DNA from: Evansella halocellulosilytica
Lineage (GTDB): Bacteria; Bacillota; Bacilli; Bacillales; Salisediminibacteriaceae
Assembly: GCF_002335745.1 (NCBI RefSeq)
Contig: NZ_NIST01000001.1
Coordinates: 1,522,039-1,586,038, forward strand
DNA length: 64,000 nucleotides
Direction of reading: 5' to 3'
The notes beneath the pieces were generated by a model. That model saw nothing but the letters and a program-made list of their open reading frames with translations, made no database searches and was not told where the DNA came from. Positions 1 through 9,756 of this stretch are shown here, piece after piece. The stretch's first letter is position 1. Each line of letters begins with the position of its first letter. The translations under genes and the position numbers were made by a program.

Positions 1-1005
1 ATTACAGACTGGGAGAAAATCAACCAGATGGTACCCAGACTAGTCAACTGCCTTCCTAATGGACCGGAAGATCATCCGACGGTTCGGGTATATTTAGCGG
101 GTGGTGTCCCAGAAGTCATGCTTCACATACGAAAACTCGGGTTATTGGATGTGAATGTACTGACGGTTACTGGTGAGAAGCTTGGGGATGTCCTTGATTG
201 GTGGGAAACTTCGGAGAGACGCCAGATTGTGAGAGACCGTTTACGGGAGGATGGCATTGATCCCGATGAGATTATTATGAGTCCAGAAAAGGCAGCAAAA
301 GCCGGGATGACCTCGACGATTACTTTTCCGACTGGAAATATTGCTCCAGAAGGGGCGGTTGTGAAATCAACTTCCATTGACCCGGAAATGTTGGATGAAA
401 ACGGAGTCTACCATCATAAGGCACCGGTGAAAGTATTCACAGAGGAAAGTGATGCAATTCGTGCCATTAAAGCCAATGACATTGTCGCAGGAGATATTCT
501 TGTCTTAATGGGTTGCGGCCCATCGGGAACAGGAATGGAAGAAACGTATCAGGTTACTTCTGCACTGAAGCATTTGCCATTCGGAAAATACGTAACCTTG
601 ATTACCGATGCCCGCTTTTCTGGCGTTTCAACAGGAGCTTGTATCGGCCACGTCGGTCCGGAAGCCTTAGCCGGAGGGCCGTTAGGAAAACTGCGGAACG
701 GTGATGTAGTCGATGTGACGATCGATTGCAGACAATTAAAAGCTTCTATTAACTTTGTGGGAGCGGAAGAGAGTGAGTTGTCTCCAGAGGAAGGAACACG
801 TGTGCTTGAGGCACGAACGCTCCACCCGGACATGGCGGCACACCCTGATCTTCCAGATGATACGAGACTGTGGGCAGCACTGCAGGCGGTCAGCGGGGGC
901 ACGTGGAAAGGCAGCACTTATGATGTAGACCGGATCATAGATGTGCTCCAGAAAGGTCTGGAAAAAATCGAAGAGGAATCTTTGAAAGGAGCCATTAAAA
1001 AGTAA
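1..1005 (+). CDS. IlvD/Edd-family dehydratase (YagF/YjhG-like), C-terminal part
   Basis: The reading frame is open from base 1, so the gene starts upstream; 334 residues are visible. The sequence is typical of the C-terminal half of IlvD/Edd dehydratases: a [11 protein letters not shown] segment, then [21 protein letters not shown], the conserved DGRFSG-like barrel region. Family members dehydrate aldonic acids or dihydroxy acids with an iron-sulfur cluster and Mg2+; the length of this half and the sequence style fit YagF/YjhG (D-xylonate dehydratases of about 650 residues). The cluster cysteines would mostly lie upstream and cannot be checked. With a xylanase and a DapA-type aldolase next to it, a role in pentonate breakdown is plausible but is inference. 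The next gene starts 1 kb downstream, so this is probably the end of its operon. Confidence 0.85.
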   Translation: MTDWEKINQMVPRLVNCLPNGPEDHPTVRVYLAGGVPEVMLHIRKLGLLDVNVLTVTGEKLGDVLDWWETSERRQIVRDRLREDGIDPDEIIMSPEKAAKAGMTSTITFPTGNIAPEGAVVKSTSIDPEMLDENGVYHHKAPVKVFTEESDAIRAIKANDIVAGDILVLMGCGPSGTGMEETYQVTSALKHLPFGKYVTLITDARFSGVSTGACIGHVGPEALAGGPLGKLRNGDVVDVTIDCRQLKASINFVGAEESELSPEEGTRVLEARTLHPDMAAHPDLPDDTRLWAALQAVSGGTWKGSTYDVDRIIDVLQKGLEKIEEESLKGAIKK

Positions 1006-1129
1006 AAGTGCTTTAATACGAAAAAACGATGTGCCTGATGGGAAAAGGTTTCCTTTATCTATCAGTGCTATTATCCACTTAATAGTATAACAGAAGGGTT
1101 GTTACCCTTTGTATAAAGATAAGAATTTA

Positions 1130-1400
1130 TAAAATATCAATCTCTCGATTGATGTCTAGACTTCAGGCACAAGCGTTTACTACACGAGCTTCCATACGGA
1201 TGTGGTGACTTCGGCGTTCCCGCACGACGCGGGGGTTTTAGCAGAAGATCAGATCTAGCGATTTGCCTCGACGGACAGGACGTCCTAATGCCGGGCATGC
1301 CACAGGACGTGGCGTATTGCCCGGTTGACGGATATAACCACAGAACGATGCTAGAAGAGGAAGAGGCAGAGCATTTCGCCGATAGGCGGGCGCCTTGCGC
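1130..1400. repeat. GC-rich intergenic repeat made of small hairpins
   Basis: This stretch is clearly richer in GC than its surroundings and does not look coding on either strand. It contains several short hairpins with related loops: CCGC-ACGAC-GCGG at about 1220-1232, GGAC-AGGAC-GTCC at 1273-1285 and GCCAC-AGGAC-GTGGC at 1299-1313. The rest of the gap (1006-1130 and 1400-2005) is AT-rich; 1830-2035 holds a relic frame (see that entry). Similar GC-rich mosaics occur between genes in many Bacillaceae; that comparison is from general knowledge, not a search. Confidence 0.5.
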
Positions 1401-1831
1401 TTTTCTTATGCAATTCAAAAATACAGCTCAAGATTATCAAAGCTATCTTGTTGTGGATTTGTGGAAAAGGTTCATTCCAGCAAGAATTGCTAAGCTTCAG
1501 ACTTTGGACCATATCATAGATAAGCCGTGGAAAGCCGCAGAGGGTTTCCAAAACCTTATCCACAATTATTCCCACAACAACAATTCTAAGCCACAATAAA
1601 CTTTACCACAAGCTCCACAACCAACCACTGCTACTGCTGTTTAAAATAAAAAATGGTAATAAAAATCCCTAATTGATTTCCAATTTTAAGGTGGGATATA
1701 GAAACACCTGGTGAAAGCCAGTGAAATAAAGGTTTTGGTCAAAATTCATTTAGAATTTTGATACTACGTAAACCAGAGGGGGGTATGTAGAAGGGAATGA
1801 AACAGAAATACATTTTTTTGAAAGGGGGTAC

Positions 1832-2035
1832 ATGCGGACAATAATGTATGCGGTTTCATAGTTGGTATGAATGATCAACCAGAGTATTCCGTATAAATCC
1901 GAAATGTGATAAGACCATCAGAATTAGTTATTGTATCAATTAGTAATCTACCATCAAAACATCGAATGACCAAAGAGATTAAATCTATGAAAGGGATGAA
2001 TTTAATTGAAGAAAAAAACTAGAAATCTATTGACG
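1832..2035 (+). pseudogene. short relic reading frame upstream of the xylanase
   Basis: One frame reads GFIVGMNDQPEYSV, then a stop, then IRNVIRPSELVIVSISNLPS and onward into the first codons of the xylanase gene in another frame. The composition is protein-like and only one in-frame stop interrupts about 65 codons. I do not recognise the family. It may be the tail of a decayed gene or chance; it overlaps the xylanase ribosome binding site region. Confidence 0.2.
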
Positions 2036-4882
2036 TATTTTTTAGCGCTAGTTTTTACCTTAAGTCCTTTTACCACTACCGCAATGTCAGACATTAATGC
2101 TTCAGCAGCAGAGAATGACAATGATTCACGGGAAGAGGTTGTGCCACTGAAAGAAGTCTACAAGGACTATTTCATGATCGGCAATGTAGTAAGTCCGAAC
2201 GACTTAAATCCAAACAATGCAGAGAAGTATGAATTTATGAAGTTCCATTATAACGCGTTGACGCCTGAAAACCATACGAAACCGGACAATATATGGCGCG
2301 ATTCAAATGGAGATCCGAATTTCACAGCAGCCGACAACATGTTAACTCAAGTAAAAGCCGACGGTTTCTATACGAAAGGACACGCGCTGGCTTGGCATAA
2401 CCAGTCGAGTGGATGGCCGCCGAGTGGGCTGAATTATGAAGAGGCAAGGGCCAGCTTGGAAATGTATATTTCGACAGTCGCCGGGCACTTTAGTGAGGGC
2501 GATAATAAGCTCGACGCCTGGGACGTTGTTAACGAAGCATTTAGGGATAATCCGGAAAATCCGACCGACTGGCGAAACGCGCTTCGATCCGGCATTAATC
2601 CAATAGAACGTCCGGCCAGATGGTTTGAAGCTTACGATAATGGCGGAAACGGGTGGGATTATATCTATGATGCCTTCTTGTTCGCCCGTGAGGCTGCCCC
2701 GGATGCAACTCTTTATTACAATGACTTTAACGACGAAGAACTCCCTAACAAAGCAATTGCGATTGCCTCAATGGTCAATGAGCTAAACGAAAGGTATGCA
2801 AATGAACACCCTGAGGCAAACGGTAGGAAACTGATCGAGGGCATCGGGATACAGGGGCACTACAACACAAGACTCAATGTAGATAATTTAGAGGAAGTTT
2901 TAAAGATATATAGTGAAACAGGGACTCAGATCAGCATAACCGAACTCGATGTACAACTTAACGGCACTTCACAAAGCGTTCCTCCTACTAAGGAGCAATT
3001 GAATGAGCAGGCGGTAATGTACGCCAAGCTGTTCACTTTATTTAAGAAGTACTCCGATAATATAAACCGCGTTACATTCTGGGGCGTGTCCGATGCCCAC
3101 AGCTGGCGCAGATGGGGTTATCCGCATCCATTCGACTCCAATCTTGAACCAAAAGAAGCATATTGGGCCATAAAAAATCCGGAGGCCTATCTCGGGATCG
3201 ATGAGTTGCCGCCAAAACTCACGTCGTTTAACTTCGGCGACGAAGATTTCAATGTTGCAGGCCAAACGGAGTTTGATGTTAACGTGCCTAAGGACGTGTC
3301 AAACATTAACTTCTCTGCTGAGAACGTCACATACGAATACCCCGACGATGATGTGGAGGTCAGCGTTACGCTCAACCCGGAAAGCGGCAAGGTGAGCGCA
3401 GGGGAGCCAGCCGTGGCGACGGTTGAATTAGCCTGGAAGGAATCCCCGAATATATCAACGACGTATACGGTAAACTTCGGGCATATGACCGCCGAATGGG
3501 AGAATGACATAAACTACCAGGATACGGGCTACCGTTCATCGGTCAATATCCGCTTCAGCGACGGTGAAACCAAACCTAAACTATTTCAGGCGTTCTATAA
3601 TCTGGACGACGGTAAACTGGAAAGACTCAACAATAAGGAATTCGATCCCTTACCAAAACATACAGGTGGCACGCTCACTATTAATACAGATAATAAAATA
3701 AAAGATGATGATTTGAAAACCTTAACATTAAAGAAATCTCTGTGGGATCAAAACTGGACTCCGATTATGCCGACGCTTGTTACAGACTTAAATAAGCCGC
3801 AAAGTTATTATAGATTGGCCAAAACGATCGAATCCGGTAAAACTTATATCGCTATCTCCGTCGACTCAGGTCTGGCTCTGACCAATATGAACGTAGAAAC
3901 TGTCGAGCCGACCGACAAACGAGGACTTGCGGGTACTCCTGTCACTATAGATGATGACATTATTACAGGACCTGAAGTCATCCAGGACAATACGAGATTT
4001 ATTTTTAATGAGAAAACCAGCCCTGATCCGGGAACATACGAGGGAAACACTGGGTACACAATGTTAAGCCTGGTTCACGGCGGCCTTGTCGCTCCCTCTA
4101 TTATGTATCGAGATTTGAGCAATGACGACACGGCTGCTTTACGTACAGACTCAACTATTGCAGATAGTGCATTAGACCGAGCGGTATGGTTTAATACGGA
4201 TATTGATCCGGAAACAGGGGAGACGACGCTCTTTTCACATACTGGATCCACCGATGAAACTTATGCGCTACACGGAAACGAACACGGTTTCGTGACCAAA
4301 AAAGTTGACGATCCGCTGAAGGACGATGCAGCCCTTCGTGTTAAGCTGTATGAGTACGTGACCGATTATGTATACGAGGACTTAACGAGTCTTGGTGTAG
4401 AAATAAGCCTTTCCACTGTGGAGAGTATCGTGAGTGAGCGTGACGCCGATCTCCCCGTCACGGCTGATGTCCCTGATGGTTCCGAAGCTGTGTTGAAAAA
4501 GGACGGCATTTCAGTGGCTTCCGCGACATTCGCAGACGGACAGGCGGTGATTAGTGCTAAAGGTAGCGATATTGACGCAGACGCGAATTATGCAGTCGTT
4601 GTTTATGATGGTTCCGAAATACTTGGCACGGTAATTCTCCCGGTAGTCACTGTCGACAGCGCGACGCCGGCGGCTACGGTAGAGAGACTCAATGGTAGTG
4701 AAAACAGTCTGACAGTTGTCGTTACTGAGTTATACTCCGATGGTTCGACGGAGGAGGCTTTCACTGAAGAGATACTGATTAGGAACAACGCGGCAGACGT
4801 CTATCAAGTGGGACCATATAAGGTTTATGTGGACACTAAGGGCAACGACCAGATCCGTGAATGCTATATTGTGTGGGAATAA
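2006..4882 (+). CDS. secreted GH10 endo-beta-1,4-xylanase with C-terminal accessory domains
   Basis: The protein has 958 residues and a TTG start behind AAAGGGA. Residues 1 to about 35 form a signal peptide (KKK, hydrophobic core, likely cleavage near ASA-A). The GH10 barrel spans about 45-395: HALAWHNQ (126-133), acid/base Glu177 in WDVVNEAF and nucleophile Glu313 in ITELDVQL. These motifs are diagnostic, so it hydrolyses xylan outside the cell. Residues 400-958 are not catalytic: an Ig-like beta-rich segment (about 405-490), a middle region I do not recognise (500-790), and a C-terminal part ending in GPYKVYVDTKGNDQIRECYI. No SLH motif or sortase signal is visible, so it is probably released or bound by the accessory domains. 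It stands alone in its own unit. Confidence 0.93.
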   Translation: MKKKTRNLLTYFLALVFTLSPFTTTAMSDINASAAENDNDSREEVVPLKEVYKDYFMIGNVVSPNDLNPNNAEKYEFMKFHYNALTPENHTKPDNIWRDSNGDPNFTAADNMLTQVKADGFYTKGHALAWHNQSSGWPPSGLNYEEARASLEMYISTVAGHFSEGDNKLDAWDVVNEAFRDNPENPTDWRNALRSGINPIERPARWFEAYDNGGNGWDYIYDAFLFAREAAPDATLYYNDFNDEELPNKAIAIASMVNELNERYANEHPEANGRKLIEGIGIQGHYNTRLNVDNLEEVLKIYSETGTQISITELDVQLNGTSQSVPPTKEQLNEQAVMYAKLFTLFKKYSDNINRVTFWGVSDAHSWRRWGYPHPFDSNLEPKEAYWAIKNPEAYLGIDELPPKLTSFNFGDEDFNVAGQTEFDVNVPKDVSNINFSAENVTYEYPDDDVEVSVTLNPESGKVSAGEPAVATVELAWKESPNISTTYTVNFGHMTAEWENDINYQDTGYRSSVNIRFSDGETKPKLFQAFYNLDDGKLERLNNKEFDPLPKHTGGTLTINTDNKIKDDDLKTLTLKKSLWDQNWTPIMPTLVTDLNKPQSYYRLAKTIESGKTYIAISVDSGLALTNMNVETVEPTDKRGLAGTPVTIDDDIITGPEVIQDNTRFIFNEKTSPDPGTYEGNTGYTMLSLVHGGLVAPSIMYRDLSNDDTAALRTDSTIADSALDRAVWFNTDIDPETGETTLFSHTGSTDETYALHGNEHGFVTKKVDDPLKDDAALRVKLYEYVTDYVYEDLTSLGVEISLSTVESIVSERDADLPVTADVPDGSEAVLKKDGISVASATFADGQAVISAKGSDIDADANYAVVVYDGSEILGTVILPVVTVDSATPAATVERLNGSENSLTVVVTELYSDGSTEEAFTEEILIRNNAADVYQVGPYKVYVDTKGNDQIRECYIVWE

Positions 4883-5144
4883 TCAGCAACTGACGAAGCA
4901 ACATCTGATGATGATGACAGTCGGATAGCTCCCTTTGTAAGCACATAACACCAATGCCAGTAAAAAAGGCTGTCTCAGGGGATTAAGTGTACCCGAGTAA
5001 ATAGATAGATATAAAAGAGCATGTCGTAGAAATAGAAGAATTACGAAGCGAGACGCCGTTCTTCAAGTGGCGTCTGCTTTGTTTTAAGATGAAGACGCTT
5101 TTGAGAGTTTGTTTAACAAGGTGGGTATTTGAGGAGGACAAAAA

Positions 5145-6092
5145 ATGGAGAGAGTATCAACAATTCAGGGGATTATTCCGCCGGTGGTTACATTATTTGA
5201 TTCAGAAGGAAATATTGATATTGAATCTAATAAAAAATTTACAGATTGGTTAATAGGACAAGGGGTTCACGGGATTTTATACTTGGGAAGTATGGGAGAA
5301 TTTTCTGCTCTAACTCTAGAGGAACGAAAGATGTTTACAGAGGAAATGATTGCTCAAGTTAACGGACGTATTCCTGTTTATATAGGTACAGGGACTACTA
5401 ACTTAAAGGATACGATAAATCATTCAAAACATGCATCGGAAACAGGGGCAAATGGAATTCTGGTTGTTAACCCATTTTATTGGAATTATCCAGAAGAGCA
5501 GCTCTTTGACTATTTTATCTCTATTGCTGACAGCGTGGATATTCCGGTATTAATCTATAATATTACGATGCTTACAGGTCAAACGTTATCTCCGGACCTC
5601 ATACAACGCTTAGCTGCTTCACATAAAAATATTGCAGGTATGAAAGATACGATCAATGATATAGGCCATGTCAGGGAAGTTCTTACTGCAGTGAGTAAAG
5701 ACAGGCCAGATTTTGCCATGCTGACAGCTTTTGATGACCATTTGTTACCTGGTTTACATTTGGGGGCTGCTGGTAGTATTAACGGGATTTCAAATTTTGC
5801 ACCTCATCTTGCCGTAAACTTATTTGAAGCTTATAAAGCAAAAGACTATGAAACGGCAATCCATCTTCATAAGAAGCTTACAAAATTAATGGATTTGTAC
5901 AAAATAAATCCATTGCTATTCATGACCGTTAAAGAAGTATTATATCAGCTTTCAATCATACCGGAGCGAACCGGGGGGCGTGCACCAAGTTCGGTTTTTG
6001 AAGAAAAATTAATCAGCGATGTGAAAACATTTTTAGAAACTCATGATTCTACTTTAGATTTACTTCAGACAGGATTCAAAGTCGAGCCATAG
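5145..6092 (+). CDS. DapA/NanA-family class I aldolase (2-keto-3-deoxy-aldonate aldolase type)
   Basis: 315 residues, ATG start after GAGGAGG. It is a DHDPS/NAL-family TIM barrel: LGSMGEFSALTLEER near residues 47-61, catalytic Tyr138 in LIYNIT and Schiff-base Lys167 in AGMKDT. The family cleaves or forms 2-keto acids with pyruvate. DapA for lysine synthesis is usually about 290 residues and sits with other lysine genes; this one is longer and lies ahead of a TRAP transporter, sugar-acid dehydratases and dgoD, which favours cleavage of a 2-keto-3-deoxy sugar acid (YagE-like) to pyruvate and an aldehyde. The exact substrate cannot be read from sequence. Upstream, 4883-5144 contains no gene; a GTCTC-rich piece at 4965-5085 may be an insertion-sequence relic. 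Confidence 0.85.
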   Translation: MERVSTIQGIIPPVVTLFDSEGNIDIESNKKFTDWLIGQGVHGILYLGSMGEFSALTLEERKMFTEEMIAQVNGRIPVYIGTGTTNLKDTINHSKHASETGANGILVVNPFYWNYPEEQLFDYFISIADSVDIPVLIYNITMLTGQTLSPDLIQRLAASHKNIAGMKDTINDIGHVREVLTAVSKDRPDFAMLTAFDDHLLPGLHLGAAGSINGISNFAPHLAVNLFEAYKAKDYETAIHLHKKLTKLMDLYKINPLLFMTVKEVLYQLSIIPERTGGRAPSSVFEEKLISDVKTFLETHDSTLDLLQTGFKVEP

Positions 6093-6123
6093 CCCTTAGA
6101 GAAGCTGGTGAAGTGTTTTGACA

Positions 6124-6351
6124 CTATTTAGCTCTTTTCCGTAACTTTTCTTGTAATCTTTTTTCAAAATCAATAATTTCCTGATATTTTTTTCTAAATA
6201 AATAATAAGACAGTAGAAATGCAGGAATAGCAAAAATAGTCCAGCCAGTAACTTCGATATGAGGGCTTGATAGAGCAGTAATTAAGCCGATACCGAGAAA
6301 GATTGCAACAGTTAAATTTAGATACATGGAAATTTTATAAATGTTTTTCAT
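6124..6351 (-). CDS. small membrane protein of unknown function
   Basis: About 75 residues on the opposite strand to its neighbours. GGAGGG lies five bases before the ATG at 6351, which decides the start over a TTG three bases further out. Two hydrophobic segments (about 8-29 and 36-52) are followed by a strongly charged, probably helical tail rich in K, E and R. No family recognised. Its good ribosome site and clean topology support a real gene. It separates the aldolase from the TRAP operon. Confidence 0.6.
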   Translation of the reverse strand: MKNIYKISMYLNLTVAIFLGIGLITALSSPHIEVTGWTIFAIPAFLLSYYLFRKKYQEIIDFEKRLQEKLRKRAK

Positions 6352-6616
6352 CAATACCCTCCTATATTAATTTATAGAATGGATAAATTTAGACTCTCTT
6401 TTTTCGATAGCTTTGTGCAGCCATGGCAGCATCAAAAATTTAATTCATTATAGCATATAAACTGATAAGCATTTGTTTGAGAATGAGTTATATAGTGAAA
6501 AGACTATCTACGATTTACATAACTCATAAAGATTTATTTATTTTATATCCCTAAAAATTGATGGATAATTCAGAATTATTTTACATTAAGCACTTTAATT
6601 ATTTCCCGGGGTGTTT

Positions 6617-6670
6617 TATAATGTATGTAATTATCTAAATATTCAGAACTCTGTTTTATATTATAAAACA
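6617..6670 (+). promoter_or_regulatory. TRAP operon promoter region with 19-bp palindromic operator
   Basis: A TATAAT lies at 6617-6622. Downstream, 6652-6670 is a perfect palindrome of two 9-base arms (TGTTTTATA and its complement) around one T. A further half-site, GTGTTTTATA, overlaps the -10 box at 6611-6620. The -35 is weak. Placement before the TRAP genes and an IclR regulator at 15636 suggest, but do not show, that IclR binds here. Confidence 0.5.
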
Positions 6671-6704
6671 TTAATAATCCATATTACTAGAATGGGGGAA
6701 GTCG

Positions 6705-7244
6705 ATGGTTATGAAATTCATTCGATGGCTGGATAAACATTTAGAAGAATATTTTCTTGTTTCAGCTACTGGAATTGCAGTAGTCGTACTTACTTATCAA
6801 GTATTCATGCGAAGTATAATGGGAGATTCATCTAGATGGTCAGAGGAACTGGGGCGTTACTTGTTTATTTGGATAATTTACATTGGTATAAGTTATGGAG
6901 TAAAGAAACAACGGCATATTTCCGTTGATGCATTTGTTATGCTGTTTCAAGCTCGGGGGAAAGTAATCCTCAACATAATTGCAAACGCTCTCTTTTTATT
7001 CTTCGCTGTTTATATGGTTTATTACGGGTATGTAGTAGCCAGTCAAATATTTATGAGAGGTCAGGTGTCCGCTGGTTTGGGCATTCAAATGGGGTGGGTT
7101 TATCTAGCCGGGCCTGTCGGAATGGCTCTCACATCGATAAGGATTATACAACATATTATTTTCCAAGTTAGGAATCTGATTAAAGGGGATCTTGAAGGGG
7201 TTGAAAAAGAATTTGAAGAAAAGGTTAAACAGGAAGGTGTATAG
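6705..7244 (+). CDS. TRAP transporter small permease subunit (DctQ family)
   Basis: 179 residues with four hydrophobic segments and the family hallmark SRWSEELGRYLFIWIIYIG in the first half. TRAP small subunits pair with the large permease (next gene, 3 bases apart) and a periplasmic-type binding protein to take up organic acids using an ion gradient. Start ATG behind GGGGGAAG. The hydrophilic C-terminus (EGVEKEFEEKVKQEGV) is cytoplasmic. The substrate is not C4-dicarboxylate by default; context argues for a sugar acid. Confidence 0.9.
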   Translation: MVMKFIRWLDKHLEEYFLVSATGIAVVVLTYQVFMRSIMGDSSRWSEELGRYLFIWIIYIGISYGVKKQRHISVDAFVMLFQARGKVILNIIANALFLFFAVYMVYYGYVVASQIFMRGQVSAGLGIQMGWVYLAGPVGMALTSIRIIQHIIFQVRNLIKGDLEGVEKEFEEKVKQEGV

Positions 7245-7247
7245 GAC

Positions 7248-8531
7248 ATGACGATACTAATATTGTTCGGTTCACTTGCTATTTTACTTATGTTAAGTGT
7301 ACCAATAGCGATAGCATTGGGATTATCGACAATGATTACATTGTTATACACAGAAACGATGTCACTAACCTTTTTAGCCCAAGGACTTATTACTGAAACA
7401 GATTCTTTTCCCCTCATGGCTGTTCCTATGTTTATTTTAGCTGGTGAAATAATGACCAAGGGTGGCATATCGAGACGATTATTTAATCTCGCTAACGTTA
7501 TGGTTGGAGGAGTAACCGGGGGATTTGCAATCGCTGCTGTTGTAACTTGTATGTTTTTCGCTGCTATATCTGGTTCCAGTCCGGCAACCGTTGCAGCGAT
7601 TGGGGCAATTATGATTCCAGAGATGGTGAGACAAGGCTACGATAAAAAGTTCGCTACCGCCACTGTAGCTGCTTCAGGTTCAATTGGAGTTATTATTCCA
7701 CCAAGTATACCTATGATTATATATGGTGTTTCATCGAGTACATCCATTGGAAATATGTTTATTGCTGGGATAGTACCAGGTGTTTTAATTGGTGTTTTGT
7801 TGATGGTGTGGGCTTACATATATTCGAAGCGAAAAGGATACAAAGGGAGAGACGAAAAAGTTTCAATTAAAGATTGGGGACTGGCCATTTGGGATGGAAA
7901 ATGGGCAATCATCATTCCTTTTATCATTCTTGGCGGAATATATGGAGGATTTACAACACCTACTGAAGCAGCTGTTATTGCGGTGGTATTAGCGTTGTTT
8001 ATAGGAATGGTCTTATATAGAGAGTTGAAAATAAAAGATTTAATCCCTGTCTTTAGAAATGCTGCTCTGACAACTGCTACAGTCCTCATCATTGTAGGTA
8101 TTGCATCAGCATTTGGAAGGTTACTCATGATTGAACAAATTCCGAACCAAATTGCAACAGCGATAACAAGTATATCGGGCAGTATGGTCGTTACATTGCT
8201 TTTAATAAATATTTTATTGTTAGTCGTTGGGATGTTTATGGAAACGGTTGCAGCAATTATTATTTTGACGCCGATTTTAATGCCGATTGCATTACATCTC
8301 GGTATCGACCCAGTTCACTTTGGCATGATCATGGTTGTTAACCTGGCAATTGGATTTATTACACCGCCTCTTGGAGTTAACTTATTTGTCGGTTCAGGGA
8401 TATCGGGTGTTTCAATACTATCCTTGTCCAGATCTATTTTTCCGTTTCTTATAGCAATGCTTATAAGTTTATTAATCATTACTTATATTCCGGAAGTTTC
8501 AACTTGGTTAGTAGAAATGCGTAACAGGTAA
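7248..8531 (+). CDS. TRAP transporter large permease subunit (DctM family)
   Basis: 427 residues, the usual DctM length, with about a dozen hydrophobic segments throughout. Conserved DctM stretches are present: SFPLMAVPMFILAGEIM (about 48-64), AISGSSPATVAAIGAIM, SGSIGVIIPPSIPMIIYG and near the end FITPPLGVNLFVGSGI. It forms the ion-coupled transport channel. It follows the small subunit by three bases and is surely co-transcribed. The binding protein gene comes 108 bases later. Confidence 0.93.
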   Translation: MTILILFGSLAILLMLSVPIAIALGLSTMITLLYTETMSLTFLAQGLITETDSFPLMAVPMFILAGEIMTKGGISRRLFNLANVMVGGVTGGFAIAAVVTCMFFAAISGSSPATVAAIGAIMIPEMVRQGYDKKFATATVAASGSIGVIIPPSIPMIIYGVSSSTSIGNMFIAGIVPGVLIGVLLMVWAYIYSKRKGYKGRDEKVSIKDWGLAIWDGKWAIIIPFIILGGIYGGFTTPTEAAVIAVVLALFIGMVLYRELKIKDLIPVFRNAALTTATVLIIVGIASAFGRLLMIEQIPNQIATAITSISGSMVVTLLLINILLLVVGMFMETVAAIIILTPILMPIALHLGIDPVHFGMIMVVNLAIGFITPPLGVNLFVGSGISGVSILSLSRSIFPFLIAMLISLLIITYIPEVSTWLVEMRNR

Positions 8532-8639
8532 GAGAAAACGAAATTTCTTCAAGAAGGGGGGCTCATAAAATAAACGATATTAAACGTCGGATTTACTAGT
8601 TTCATGCAGGACATTTACTAATCAAAAGGGGGAAGTAAT

Positions 8640-9734
8640 GTGAGTAAAGCGATGAAAAAACTAATTCTATTATTAGCATTGTTGGGGTTTGGACTATTAG
8701 CTGCATGTGGTGGGAATGATGATACTACTGCAGCTGGAGAAGGAGAAACAGCTGGAGATGAAGATGAAGCAGCTGAAGGTGAAGCAGATGGAGGTGAAGG
8801 TGAAGCAGCTGGAGATGCGCAAATTTTACGTATCAGTTTAGGACTTAATGACCAACACCCTCTATACCATTCAGCTGTACACTTTGGTGAATTATTAGCG
8901 GAGAAAACGGATGACTTTAAAGTAGAAGTCTATCACTCTGCTCAAATCGGTGACGACCGTGTAGCGACAGAGATGTTACAAATGGGAGATTTGGAGATTA
9001 CTATTCCATCTACATCTCCGTTAGTAAACTTCCTTCCAGAGTTTGGTGTCTTTGATTTACCGTTTATGATTCCAAACGAAGAGGTTGCTGATGCAGTATT
9101 GGATGGACCATTCGGAGATAAAATGCTAGAGTTGTTAGATTCTCAGGATTTAGTCGGTTTAGCCTGGTATGAAAATGGTTTTAGAAATTTAACAAACAGT
9201 GAAAATCAGATTTATTCTACTGCAGATTTAAATGGTATGGTTGTGCGTACAATGGAAAACTCTATTCACTTAGATGCTTGGGAAGCTTTAGGTGCGAACC
9301 CTACTCCGATGTCATTTGCAGAATTATTTACAGCAATGCAGCAAGGAACTGTTGATGGGCAGGAAAACCCATTCACTACAATAAACTTAGAAGGATTCCA
9401 TGAAGTACAAGATTATTTAACTGGTACGAACCATGTTTATACCCCATTTGTGTTCTTATTCAGTAAACCAATTTGGGAAGAATTAACGGAAGAGCAACAA
9501 GGCTATATCTCAGAGGCAGCTATGGAAGCACGTCTATTTAACAGAGAAGAAAATCGTAAAGCAAGTGATGAAGCGCTAGAATCATTAAAAGAAGTAATGG
9601 ATTATAACGCAATTGAAGGGGAAGTATTCGAAGAATTCCAGGATGCTATTCAAGATGTAATTACAAAGCACTCTGCTAACATTGGTGAGGATATTGTAGA
9701 TGAGTTTATTGAAGCCATTGAAGCTGCACAATAA
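8640..9734 (+). CDS. TRAP transporter solute-binding lipoprotein (DctP family)
   Basis: 364 residues, GTG start after AAAGGGGGAAG. A lipoprotein signal ends in LLAAC with Cys23 as the lipidated residue. Residues 24-60 are an acidic, low-complexity linker of A, E, G and D. The DctP domain follows: ISLGLNDQHPLYHSA at its start, the ligand-site region TMENSIHLDAWEALGANPTP with the Arg just before it, and GTVDGQENPF. It captures the substrate outside the membrane and delivers it to the two permease subunits upstream. Order Q-M-P differs from the common P-Q-M. Confidence 0.93.
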   Translation: MSKAMKKLILLLALLGFGLLAACGGNDDTTAAGEGETAGDEDEAAEGEADGGEGEAAGDAQILRISLGLNDQHPLYHSAVHFGELLAEKTDDFKVEVYHSAQIGDDRVATEMLQMGDLEITIPSTSPLVNFLPEFGVFDLPFMIPNEEVADAVLDGPFGDKMLELLDSQDLVGLAWYENGFRNLTNSENQIYSTADLNGMVVRTMENSIHLDAWEALGANPTPMSFAELFTAMQQGTVDGQENPFTTINLEGFHEVQDYLTGTNHVYTPFVFLFSKPIWEELTEEQQGYISEAAMEARLFNREENRKASDEALESLKEVMDYNAIEGEVFEEFQDAIQDVITKHSANIGEDIVDEFIEAIEAAQ

Positions 9735-9756
9735 TTATTAATATCGAACTAAAGAG

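Noticed and set aside
1137-1599. Open frames on both strands in the GC-rich island before the xylanase
   Set aside because: They overlap each other, lack ribosome sites and protein-like composition, and are explained by the hairpin-rich repeat.
4965-5085. Possible insertion-sequence end (GGCTGTCTCAGG and a hairpin GACGCC/GGCGTC)
   Set aside because: No second terminus or transposase remnant was found; not enough to call an element.
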